Part shown: positions 26,801 to 36,813 of the stretch, in pieces | Layout of the letters: the number at the start of each line of letters is the position of its first letter | How positions within the stretch are numbered: the first letter of the stretch is position 1 | Assembly: GCF_001949145.1 (NCBI RefSeq) | Contig: NW_019091360.1 | Location: forward strand, 1,463,231 to 1,527,230 | Length of the DNA stretch: 64,000 nt | Direction: 5' to 3' | From: Acanthaster planci | Taxonomy: Eukaryota > Echinodermata > Asteroidea > Valvatida > Acanthasteridae | The notes under the pieces: model-generated | What the model saw: only the letters and a program-made list of their open reading frames with translations | What the model was told of the DNA's origin: nothing | Database searches by the model: none | Translations under genes and position numbers: made by a program

Positions 26801-29800
26801 ATTGATGAACGATCAAGGAAATTTGGGGAAATATGTGGGAAAGAGCACATGGCAGTTCAAGTACCCAAGTAATTCACCTACTTCTGTCCCATTTCCTTCG
26901 AGAGAGGTCGGGCATGAAGACACTGGAGTCGACTGCATTTGGTATGACGGACACGATGTCTGGTGGTAAACAGGCCCTCAGAACAGTGTTCTCCTTGCTA
27001 TATGATGGTCATAAAGATATCAACATATCAGATAAGCCTCATCCCAGACTGCTGAGGGTCGAGATCTGGCTCAATTGAACTGTCTGCTCCGAGAAGGCAC
27101 TTTTTATTTCGGAATGACATCGCTTTGGGAGGAATTCACGACTTTTGCATCAAAGTTCATGTTTGCTTGGCGCAAGCCACGCTGGGCCCACACAGCCAAT
27201 TTCTGCACAAATGCATGGTCTTTGGGTGTGCGCCTGATGCATGTTCAAGCCGAGCTAAGAAAACGTCCCACCAGTTTGTCTTTTCTTTTCAAGTGAGGGG
27301 GGTGTTCCTAGAGTGGACATGTCAGAACAGCCAGAAAAAGATGACGAGATATTTAGGGATGCTCAGCGTCAGCCACATCAAATGCTGTTTAACCTCAAAC
27401 ATAAATCTGAGTATCGGTATTTTGATAAATTTGTCGTTTGATGTCTTTTATCCAATTATCGCAGCTGTGGGTCCCCCTTAAAATCAAGATTGAACCGTAC
27501 AACGAGGTGAGTTTAGAGGAGGAAAAGAAATCCATGGAACATTTGACAGAGGAGTTGTAGCTGTGACAATAAGATGCAGTACTTTGATTTAATAGGAGCT
27601 TTCAGTAGAACGAAGGCATATATTCACATCCTATTAGCTATGCTTATGTTCATCTCACACTTGGTTTTTTATTGGTACAACGGGCACAAAAGTAGAAAAC
27701 CTGAAAAGCACTCTGAAATTCTAGACTGTTGAGTAACATATTGATTTTGTTCGCCTAAATTATTTTTTTCCAGTCTCAAACTGTACCCCTCAAAGAAGTC
27801 CTAAAGAACTAAATGGGCGCTTTGGTATCAATGTACCTTGTGTGGGAGACGCATACAACGTGGTTGATATCGGCGAGTGTGAAGCTCAAGAGTTTGTTAG
27901 TGAGGATGGAGCTGATGTCGGCAAAACCGAAGAGGGAGTGATCAGTGAAGACTGTCTTTAAATTCATGGCACGGCCGTGGATTAAGGCTTCGTGGGCCAT
28001 GGTGGAAAAGGCCTGAAATATGTCAAAATTAAAAACAGAGGGTGAACAGGAGAATGCCAAAACTGAAATTGTGTAGAAATTCTTGAACTCTCCAAAGTAC
28101 GTCAACCACTTCTTGCAGAATGATGTGTTTTGAATGCAGTGACGTCCTGTGGCAGTCGAACGGAGGATGTTTTGGGCGAATTCAATATAGGTCAAGACTT
28201 ATCCCCATGCTTGAGTGACTCCTATTGAGTTCGTACACATGCCAGGTTCAAGCTTGCCCGTGGAAGTTGAGCATGTTCCGAGCCTCCAAGCCACGCCTGG
28301 GCATTGTAGAAAATTTTGCTCTGCGACACTGTTTCAGAGTTTCCAAAAAGTAACAAGGTGAGAAATGTCATAAATATCTTGACCAAATGGCCACCAAGGG
28401 TCAGCCCAGCCTTGGTAACGCCCAATTTTGTGAGAGACTGTTATCGTTGTGCACAAGTGAAAAAGTCACCTGCTTTATTGATCACTTAGATTTTCATCTA
28501 AAGGGGATTGAGCGAAACTACATTGTGCAGCTCTGAAGAAATAAGTCGGCACCAGAATACCAGGGCGCTCAAACTTCAGCTCACCGAATGGCCATGGATG
28601 ATGGTGATCTGTTCCCTGATGAAGATGTAACGCATTAATGCCATGGTTCCAAACACCGTTGGAAACACACACTCATTGTAGAACACCACAAAGGGTAGAT
28701 AGTATACCTACAGAAGAGTTAAGCAACCAAACATTGAATATATACGAATGGCATAGCACCTGGGGAGATGGTTGAGGGGAATAGCATAGCACCTGGGGAG
28801 GTGGTTGTGGGGGATAGCTGAGGTGGTTGAGGGGAATAGCATAGCACCTGGGGAGATGGTTGGGGGAGTAGCATAGCACCTGGGGTGGTGGTTGGGGGAG
28901 TAGCATAGCACCTGGNGGAGATGGTTGAGAGGAATAGCATAGCACCTGGGGAGGTGGTTGGGGGAGTAGCATAGCACCTGGGGTGGTGGTTGAGAGGAAT
29001 AGCATAGCACCTGGGGAGATGGTTGAGAGGAATAGCATAGCACCTGGAGAGGTGGTTGGGGGAGTAGCATAGCACCTGGGGAGATGGTTGAGAGGAATAG
29101 CATAGCACCTGGGGAGGTGGTTGGGGGAGTAGCATAGCACCTGGGGTGGTGGTTGAGAGGAATAGCATAGCACCTGGAGAGGTGGTTGGGGGGTTTTAGC
29201 CTCCCAATATTTGGCAAATAATAATATTAATGTGTCCCGTCTGCGGAAAACCATTTTTTTCCCCACAAAAGCCTATTTTGCACCAGCGCAAATCTCAAAC
29301 GGGTGACCATAACTAAAAATCATGTAAATTCTGTTAAATGGGCCACTGAGAAGAAAAGGTGCCTGTTGCCCAATACTGCCCCTTTGAACAGCACTGTCGG
29401 AGAAGAGTTACTATAGCTCATGCATATTCATGATTGACCCTCAAAGTCTCATTGGTCCCTTCACCACCACCATATACCAGTCGCTATTTGTTGTTGCCAT
29501 ACCTCATACATATTCATGATCAAGGGCCGAACTCTGACTGGTCCATTCACCATCACATGCCAGTTGATATGTTTGCTGTTCACCCAGGCCCTCAAAATAA
29601 GAACCCACACAAGTCAAATAGGTACCACTATGTTCCCTAGAAATGGTTCATGAAACTGTTACACGGGTCAAGTACGCAAGCGTGCTACACACGAAAAGAC
29701 GGCAGCAAATGTACGCACTGCCTTTCCCTCGCTCCCAAAATTTTTAATGGCAAAGGAATATGTCTGAGGTATGGTAAATGTTAACAAATGTAAGATGGCA

Positions 29801-32558
29801 TAGGCTATTTTGGGTGGAAAGTTGACTTCAGCTCCCCTCATTATTAGCGGGGCTTCAGAGACCGGTTTGTAAACTTCAAATACTGCACCTCGAGGAGCAA
29901 AACTTGACTGTCCACCCTGAAACCATGTAATATCTGTATAGAGCACTGAAGTGTGACGTCATTTAGAACTGGAAAGTGTAGTGCAAACAAATGGAGTACA
30001 TGTACGTGTTTGTGTACTGGTTCTCATGCTGATGCCTTTTACACCAATAAGTGAGTGAACGACATACGGTATTCACCTTGGAACTCTGGACTGTTTACCG
30101 GGCACCCACCAGAGAATCCACGCACAATTCAAACACACAGGTAGATTGAACTGTTGCCTGGCTAACACGACCAACCATCCTCAAATCATGTGCATTTGTA
30201 TGCTGGTTCAAATGTTGGAAAGGTGTATCACAGAGGCATTTATGTTACACCTCACATTTTAATACAGAAAAAATAGACTAACTGGATCCAATTTAGGTTT
30301 CAACTTGAAATGGGTATCTCCGTCTGTACCTTTAGGTTGTTGGCCATGTAGTGTACCCCAACACGGTCGCCGTAGGAATGGGTGACCACAATAACCTGGA
30401 TTATTGGAGAAAACAAAAATTGAAACTATGAAGGAGGCCTCACAGACCATGTCATAACAATATCTCACTCCTACAGAAATACAACCTTTGGTTGATTGAA
30501 TTTTCTTGTACTAAATCGTTTTGCATATATTCAAACTTCTGTCCCAGCAAATTTTGATTTTATTTTTTTTTTACATCAATGAGGATTTGCTGTATGAAAT
30601 ACCAACATGTATCAGTTTTTAGATTTGGTGCTGATCCTGGAAAAATATACCACAGTTACGTACAGGCACTCGCCGCTTGGAACTTACTTTGTGGCCTCTC
30701 TGGAGAAGGCACTGCGAAAGTTGGAAGATGTGATTCTCCACTCCTCCCGTGTTGGGGAAGAAGAAATCGGACACCATGCTACAACGAAGAACACAGATGC
30801 AGTGGTGTTGAAATTACTGACAGAATACCAGCTACACTGCAGTTTACAAAGATTGAGAGGCAATCAGATGAAAGTATATCACAAGGTTTATAGGCTCATC
30901 TTATTTTGACTGCTGATACACCAATTATGCCTGCCAAGTCATGTGACCTGTAGAGGGTATCAAACATCAACAAACACGGCGTCCTCCCATAGCAAAATGT
31001 GTTTTAACTTTTTAGTGTTGTTTATAAAAAATGAAGACCATTTTTGGCATATTACTCAGCGAGTGCCAAAAAACAATTTAGCAGTGAAAACTTAGAAAAT
31101 ACAGAATTGTTCAGATTTTTTCTCATACGGGTTTGTGTACAGAGTATCAAGTGGCATCCATAAATGGAATTCTTTCCATTTGACGGGTATTCAAGGATAT
31201 GTACTGTATCACACTAGGGCCTAATTTCATGGCGCTGCTTACAGCAGAATTCCGTGCTTACAATCTCCATTCTGCGCTAACCGCACTACCAGAAAAATTC
31301 TGCGCTAACCTTTTAAGCACGGAATCCTTAGTTACGGGATGTACATGTACGCATGTGCGCAAGCCAAAATTCCTTGCTAACCTGTGAAATATGTTCACCG
31401 TAAGCACAGAATTTTCTGCTACGGTATAAGTGCCGATTTTTCACTTGCGGTAAGCAGCGCCATGAAATTAGGCCCCGCTGTTAAGTTCCGCCTTGAATTT
31501 TGTGCCAACTCACTGTACTCGGTCCTGAGTTGATTTGCCTTTGAATGAAACCCACTTGTAGGATACTCAACTCGGGAAGGAGGACAATCAATCTGCACAA
31601 GAGTCAAAACTATCATGTGATTTCGCTGCGCCATCAGTCAGCAAAGATCCCGCATGAAACGTCTGACTTTACTTCCCTGTTTTTGAAATAATCACCACTT
31701 TCGGAGTACACATGGTGTTTAGTCGCCATGTGTTGGGCAAGGAACAAAACTGGTTCCTGCCGTCATTGTTATCTACGTGCATGCGGGAACCAGTAATAAT
31801 AATGTTTGGTGCGCGTGTGCATGATTGCAGTGCTAGAAGAGAAATCATACAACTGGCATCTAACCAGTGAATTTTTTTTTCAAAAAGTAATTTTTCCCCC
31901 CCCAAAAAAATATTTAGGGCTTTTCTATGCAAATACATTGTTGTACATGTAATAGAATCTGACATAAGATATTGTGAATTCACTGTTCCAGGTTGGCGCC
32001 TGGATTGGTGATGGTACATGTTGTCATTTTGCAGTCTTCGCACGCCTACCTATCCCCTATACCCCTAAAGGGATAAAGCGACAGCATAAATGATGCGACA
32101 AAGAGCTATGAATGAAGATGCATCAGCATATGTAGTCTGGTTTCTTGACCTGGAACCATAAAAGTTTCTTTAATGATATTCAGCATATCAAAAGTGACTA
32201 AGTCGGGTGACAAGATGCGAAACAAAATGGCAATGCGGTCGTATTTCGCCGAACTCTTGTAAAAAGAATTCTGGTACTATGTGAAGAGATCTCACTGGTT
32301 GAGTTGCCTCTCTGTCAAAGTCGAGTTGTCCTAACGGACGACTTGGCAAACGGTCGAGTTGTCCGACATCAATTTGGGGGGACGACTTGACCCGGGGACG
32401 ACTCGACCCGTTAATTCCACGTAGAATTTTCTGAACGTCATTAGACTAGTACTCAGTAGTAACTAGTATCATAGTACTCGTGACCGTGCTGACTGAATTA
32501 AACTGTCCCTAAGCCAACAACACAGCTTACAGGTAGCTTACCATATCCTGTGCTTCAT
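20837..32558 (-). CDS. PIGA: PIG-A, catalytic subunit of GPI-GlcNAc transferase
   Basis: Thirteen coding exons (minus): 32542-32558, 30688-30778, 30330-30395, 28585-28707, 27837-28012, one of 26882-26997 or 26381-26496, 25498-25605, 24065-24171, 23477-23559, 22952-23037, 22534-22661, 21428-21583 and 20837-21013. They total 1434 bp and 477 residues (human 484), with all phases consistent. The start [20 protein letters not shown] matches the family. Further landmarks are [33 protein letters not shown], the GT4 EX7E motif in [13 protein letters not shown], and a C-terminal membrane anchor ([19 protein letters not shown]). PIG-A transfers GlcNAc from UDP-GlcNAc to phosphatidylinositol at the ER, the first step of GPI-anchor synthesis, in a complex with PIGC, PIGH, PIGP, PIGQ, PIGY and DPM2. 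The final exon is the least conserved assignment. Exon 6 is duplicated (see findings). Confidence 0.96.
22534..23559 (-). other. PIGA: PIGA exons carrying the EX7E donor-site motif and following block
   Basis: Exon 23477-23559 encodes [19 protein letters not shown], where the two glutamates of EX7E bind the nucleotide sugar in GT4 glycosyltransferases. Exon 22952-23037 continues with [18 protein letters not shown]. Exon 22534-22661 carries [17 protein letters not shown] (23190-23406) occupies most of the intron between the first two without disturbing their splice sites. Confidence 0.93.
23190..23406 (-). mobile_element. tRNA-derived SINE with intact A and B boxes
   Basis: On the minus strand the element starts near 23406. 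A perfect pol III A box TAGCTTAGTGG is at 23386-23396 and a perfect B box GGTTCGAATCC at 23343-23353, followed by a body containing GACCTTGGGCAAGTCC. The A-B spacing is within tRNA range, but there is no matching acceptor stem, and the body continues for over 100 bp as in SINEs. It lies in a PIGA intron in the same orientation as the gene. Confidence 0.8.
25153..25396. other. Assembly gap (244 N)
   Basis: A run of N inside the PIGA intron between exons 24065-24171 and 25498-25605. The flanking exons are joined in the correct phase, so no coding sequence needs to be missing here. Confidence 0.99.
26171..26620 (-). repeat. PIGA: Duplicated block, copy 1, containing a PIGA exon
   Basis: About 450 bp that recurs almost identically at 26660-27121. 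It includes the exon 26381-26496 (minus, acceptor ATATAG, donor GTAGGT, 116 bp) encoding [20 protein letters not shown] and ending RRNPDR. That matches the PIG-A block between CVSHTS and ITIVVVS. Confidence 0.9.
26660..27121 (-). repeat. PIGA: Duplicated block, copy 2, containing a second version of the same PIGA exon
   Basis: The same block with small indels: a 12-bp insertion near 26830, a shorter T-run and an extra CAA-type triplet. The exon 26882-26997 keeps both splice sites, the 116-bp length and the frame. I count five base differences from copy 1; they leave the peptide unchanged except NP to KW in the terminal RRNPDR / RRKWDR. An ambiguous base (26622) sits between the two blocks. 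Confidence 0.9.
28751..29195. repeat. Minisatellite, 32-34-bp unit, about 13 copies
   Basis: Units are built on TAGCATAGCACCTGGGG plus a G/T-rich half. Successive GCATAGCACC words are 32-34 bp apart, with one longer unit near 28806. It lies in the PIGA intron just upstream of exon 28585-28707. All three minus frames are open across it (peptides such as PPPQVLCYS), which is a by-product of the repeat. One ambiguous base is at 28916. Confidence 0.95.
29410..29570. repeat. Two imperfect direct copies of a ~60-85-bp unit
   Basis: CATGCATATTCATGATTGAC ... CACCACCATATACCAG is followed by CATACATATTCATGATCAAG ... CACCATCACATGCCAG. Each copy holds a CCAAT-box-like (T)CATTGG / GACTGG word. It is in a PIGA intron and no function is evident. 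Confidence 0.5.
30928..31010. repeat. One-ended relative of the MITE at 59473-59740
   Basis: GTCATGTGACCTGTAGAGGG, CATCAACAAACACGGC and GTCCTCCCATAGCAAAATGT match the left half of the palindromic element at 59473-59740. No right half follows here. Confidence 0.6.
31217..31475. mobile_element. MITE with perfect 26-bp terminal inverted repeats
   Basis: The left arm 31217-31242 (starting GGGCCTAATTTCATGGCGCT) is exactly complementary to the right arm 31450-31475. The interior repeats TTCTGCGCTAACC-like words in both orientations. It lies in PIGA intron 1 and has no coding capacity. A relative with the similar end GGGGCCAATTTCATAGAGCT lies at 56667-56909. Confidence 0.85.
32318..32412. repeat. 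Array of GTCGAGTTGTCC / GACGACTTGACCCG units in PIGA intron 1
   Basis: Units occur in both orientations: GTCGAGTTGTCC twice, then GGACGACTTGACCCG and GGACGACTCGACCCG. The same family as 2771-2823. Confidence 0.6.
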
Positions 32559-32670
32559 ATCTCTTGCTTCAAACGGACGAAACCCAAAAGAGCAACGACA
32601 GGAATTCAGAAGGAAAAGTGTTCACTAACAACGGATAAAGTCGAAGGGGGGAAACGTGCGGATCGTGGGC

Positions 32671-32681
32671 GCGGCCATTTT
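32671..32681 (-). promoter_or_regulatory. YY1-type site in the PIGA core promoter
   Basis: On the PIGA strand the sequence AAAATGGCCGC, a full YY1 consensus, lies about 115-120 bp upstream of the PIGA start codon. The surrounding sequence is GC-rich. YY1 sites in this orientation commonly sit at or just after TATA-less start sites. Assignment to PIGA is inferred from position. Confidence 0.5.
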
Positions 32682-32685
32682 GCAC

Positions 32686-33686
32686 GGTGTCAGGTCAACT
32701 CGCCCCTTACTGACTCGCCCCTTTCCAACTCGCCCCCTCGTAAACTCGCCCCCGACCGACTCGCCTCTTACCAACNAATCACTTACAAGTAGGCTAATCT
32801 TGTTGAAGCATGGAGGAAGGAACACAAGTGACCCGATATCTAGTTCTGTTGTTATGTACCCAGTTCAGACAAGCGCTGGCCGGCCCGGCCGGGCAGAGTC
32901 GACCCAAAATGTTTAGATTTATTTTCGTAATTTTTTTGGGAGTGATTTTAACTCGTGATATTCGTATTTTTCTTCCTTTTTTTGGAATTAAATATCTTTG
33001 AGATTGTTTTTAATTTCTTTACTAGTAACTTAATGTATATTCCTCCGGTAGCTTTTTTAATTAAACGATGTCATGTAGTTGAGAAGACATTCCAATCTTG
33101 TCAATTTCCTTTTGGTGTTTCCCTATCTAGTTATACCTGACTAGAATAATTATAACTTACCCCTTTGCCATAAATCCTGTCTCCCTAACACTTCCATAGG
33201 TTTGCGTTGCCGGACATTATGCCTAATATGTACCATTTTTTTATCCGAAATAGTCCGCAAAGTTAATTAATATGGTAGAGTGTGGGTGTTGTGGCGCACA
33301 AAATCCCATAGACAATACACAGGAAACGCTGCGCCATGGCCCATACACACGATAATACTGAATTAATTTTACCAATATCAAAAAAATATTGTTACCCCCC
33401 AAATTCCACAGAAAGGAAATATCCACCAAGCTTTAAACATTTTAACTATCATAATTCTCAACTTTGAGTGCCCGCGGCAAACCCCAGAATCTATTTTTAA
33501 GGGCAGCAATCACCGATTCCATCCCTGACTGATTGTGTTTTTTATTAAATGGTGAATGGGCCGGCCATACGTGCTTGGATAACTTAGGGGGCGAGTTGGC
33601 GAGGCGGGGAGTCAGTCAGGGGGCGAGTCGGTAAGGGGAGAGCCGGTAAGGGGCGAGTCGGCCAGGGGGCGAGTTAACCTAAAATC
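32686..33686. mobile_element. 1-kb inverted-repeat transposon with subterminal arrays and 8-bp target duplication
   Basis: The ends carry mirror-image arrays of 12-17-bp units containing GACTCGCCCC (left, about 32695-32775) and GGGGCGAGTC (right, about 33584-33676). The termini are degenerate inverted repeats centred on AGGTCAACTCGCCC and AGGTTAACTCGCCC. Perfect TTTTGCAC copies flank it (32678-32685, 33687-33694). The interior is AT-rich and has no transposase. It resembles fold-back or array-ended elements; superfamily unknown. Confidence 0.75.
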
Positions 33687-33694
33687 TTTTGCAC

Positions 33695-36405
33695 TCATCC
33701 GTTCTCGGACCTGCACGCAGCTAGCTGCACGCGCGCAGCAACGACGGTACGTGGATCCAACCGTAAATCGCGCAGCGCGCCCTCTTGTGAGACCAGTACA
33801 TTCTGGGTCCAGGGTATGCAGACTTGACAGGTGTAAACTGAGCTCGATATTATTTTCCTATCTCCGTGAAATAAACATAGAATTATTTCATCAGCTCTGG
33901 CCGAAAGTTTTTTTTTACACGTGACGTACAAACTTGACTTTCGGTTGCGCGTTCCGAAGTTTTGTGGTTGTATATTGTAGATCTAATGAAAAGAAAATTG
34001 AAACCCAGTCTGAATAAAACAAGATCCTCGATTTATTTTTTCAAACCGAATCATCTCTGAAAAAATCGACGTCAAGCTCTGTAACATAGGCCTACGTCAC
34101 AGGTGCTATTTTAAAAGATTATGATCGAATGAAGCCGGTCGAAAGCCACAAGAAGAAGATAGGGAACCGACTAAATATGCTTGGGGCGAAACAGAGCAAA
34201 TACACGCCATGTCCCCCAAAAGGATGCAAGAAAATGTAGAGTTTGTGCCCTTAAAGTTTAATTACTAGAAGCCTAATCGAAAACAACAACAATATGCGTT
34301 TTCCGTCTTCAAAATGCAACCTCAAAGGAATTCCTGATAGCACTTTATGCTCTGGTGCATACTGAGGAGTGATTTTTTTTCCGAAAAGTGCCACCAACTT
34401 CACTTTTGAATCGAGGTGTGTTTACCGGGACCTATATCTGGATCGTCAAATTAAAAGCAAGATGAAACAAAAACACTGGTTTACACTTTTATTTTTTAAT
34501 GAGGATAGTACATTTCCTTGCAACATTTTCTGCGCTGCCTTGTAAAACATATGCAGGTGGATCGTCAGGGCTCAAATGAGGAAGCACATGCGTAGGCTGA
34601 CAAAGCCTTGGCGCCACAAGCCGACCCTGACTCACTACGGTCCTCGATCTAGCCATGGAGCTACATGGAGTAGACACAGTGGCGTTGTTAGGCTCTTCTT
34701 GGGGGGTGTGAGAATCAAAAGTTTCCACCCTTGACGACGCGAGTGAGTTTGTATAATGGTCGGCTCTTTCAGAAACCTTCTGAAACAGGTCTTTATGTCC
34801 CCACATAAGTAACACATATCGACACACCACGGATGATGTGAAAACACCTCCCCCCATAAAAAATCCCAATTTTCCAGAGGAGGGCAAGGGGAGTGGCAAG
34901 AGTTTTCACAGGGGACTGTTACCCCTGGCAGTGCCATTGAAATACACCCATACACTGTGGGCAGGATTAAGATAATTCACTTTCATTTTAGTCATCACTA
35001 CAGCTGTCAGGATAACCTGTACAACTTCCTCTATCAACGATATAAAACTAACGGTTTTCAGCACTTTCACAATAACAAAGAATACTGCAAAACGCTGGGC
35101 ATTTTTTTTACCAATGCCGGGTACCAGGTGAATCGCCAACTATTGAGCAAGCAGATTACCCAACTGCGTTGATTTTCTCCTAATGGAAAAACTTGTCTCA
35201 TTTTACCAAATTGTTGTACAAAATGTTATTCGCACTAAAACTTTTTCCCCGTTATTCTTTTTTTGCCCAACAGTTAAGCGATTCGCCTGGTACCTTGCTT
35301 TGGGCAAAAAGAAAAAGAAAAAAAATCCAGCATTTTAAACTGAAGTGCTGATATTTTCCGCCAGCAAATTTCCAGATGTTTTGTCATCAAACCTCCCTCT
35401 TAAAAAGTAAAAGCGAATTTTAAAAAAGGTCAACGGAACTGTGCGTAAAGTCCTAACATTTAATTTTTTGACTGTTTATGACATTTTCTGACAATATAAG
35501 AATGGAGAGCAGAAGAAAAAACCCCACTGATTTCTTAGTAAATGTTCACAGAAAGGCAGTGATTGAGAATTTGGGCATGGGGACACTCGCTAGGCGTTTT
35601 CCCAGGAGGGGTTGGGGGAGCAACTAACTGATAAACCACACAGTGGATAGGGATGTATTTTGATGTCTTTTCAAGCACATTGGCGAGTTTTTCCCTTCCC
35701 TCCTTCTTGGAGGGGGTGTTTCTTTCGGTGCCCACCCCGTTTTCCAGGGAGCATCTCCCCCGTGACCAAGTGGGGTGGAGTGGGCAATATACATACACCT
35801 TTTCTAGGGGAGGGCTCTATCACCTCCTCATATACCCCTAGCGACACCCCCTGGTTATAAAGGACAAGCTTGGCAGTGTTATTTCGGTCGGTCCAAAAAG
35901 TCCCTTCTTGATGCAGGCTCTAAATTAAAACGGCAATTTCTGTCAACGAAACCAGAAACGCGATGTTATCTGGAAGACAAATAGAAAAGATTCATTGCTT
36001 CATTCAGTCACCCGATCTGCAAACGTCGTCGGTTATTGCTCAATCAAGTTTACGCATGTCACAATGTGCTCCGACCAATCCCAAACCGTGATACATTTCC
36101 CAACCATTGCTCCAGCCAATCCAGAGTCGCGATAGATTATCTGTGTGTTTATTGCACTGGATAACATCATCGGTGTATTATTAGTAACAGAACAAGAAAT
36201 CACCGGACATGATGCATGCGGCGTGTTTCCGCCCGATAAGGCCGCCTGGGATAGGGCGGTGTTCCCAGGCCGACATCAGTCGCCTGTACGCGCTGAAGAT
36301 GACGACAATATCCATTTTCTTTTCGCAGGGGAATTTTCTGACGAGACCCTGTTGTAAACACATACCTTTAACCTCTCAGATACAGGGCCACTAGTGTTTC
36401 TTGAC
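33695..36405. other. Gene-free stretch between PIGA and the PDZ gene
   Basis: The GC-rich start (33695-33830) is probably the displaced upstream part of the PIGA promoter. A hAT-type end (CAGTGGCGTTGTTAGG, 34677) and a possible degenerate element at 35579-35851, with inverted CTCGCTAGG / CCTAGCGAC ends, are present. No exon could be supported. Confidence 0.45.
34677..34710. mobile_element. Single hAT-like terminus
   Basis: CAGTGGCGTTGTTAGGCTC followed by a G-run closely matches the inward-read right end of the element at 18551-18752. The opposite end was not found nearby. Confidence 0.45.
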
Positions 36406-36413
36406 TATATAAA
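36406..36413 (+). promoter_or_regulatory. TATA box upstream of the PDZ gene
   Basis: TATATAAA lies about 400 bp before the start codon at 36814. It predicts a transcription start near 36435 and a leader of roughly 380 bases with no obvious intron. Inferred from the motif only. Confidence 0.45.
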
Positions 36414-36813
36414 CGAGAAGCTTTGTTTTAGACTGCCATTTACAAGCAGTTCCTGATTCTGTACGCACAACAGCTCCACTCACCCCAAAACGGCCGATCT
36501 ATATTCATTAAAAACAATTGCTGCCAGTTTACTGTCTGTGCTGGAAAATTTCTGCTTTTTACCATCACACAAACTTGGGCTGTATCAACCTTCAACTGAA
36601 GTCTAACCATTGAAATACCACGGATTTAGATCATCGAAAGCTTGACGGATTTGGATCACCCATGTCAACAATGACCACATTATGGAACGGATGCCATGCG
36701 TTCGCATGAACCAAAAATATTGACAATTTCCTATAACGCTGGATAGATAGCTGTCATCTTCTGGTCGCTTCACACGAGCGATTTATTTGTAACTGACCAC
36801 ACACACGCTAATC

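Noticed and set aside
26200-27078. Two similar plus-strand proteins (GMTDTMSGG...)
   Set aside because: They are the antisense of the duplicated PIGA exon. The minus strand has conserved protein and splice sites.
28751-29195. CRISPR-like array
   Set aside because: The repeats are directly adjacent without unique spacers and the DNA is animal. It is a minisatellite.
28673-29266. Long minus-strand open frames with PPPQVLCYS repeats
   Set aside because: They follow exactly the 32-34-bp minisatellite, are open in all three frames and cross an ambiguous base. They sit in a PIGA intron, so they are a repeat artefact.
32550-32916. Plus-strand open frames with repeated NSPPTDSP-like peptides
   Set aside because: They translate the subterminal array of the 1-kb transposon and antisense of the PIGA promoter.
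34489-34955. Two overlapping minus-strand open frames of over 100 codons
   Set aside because: No domain or splice support. The region includes a hAT terminus and other repeat-like sequence.
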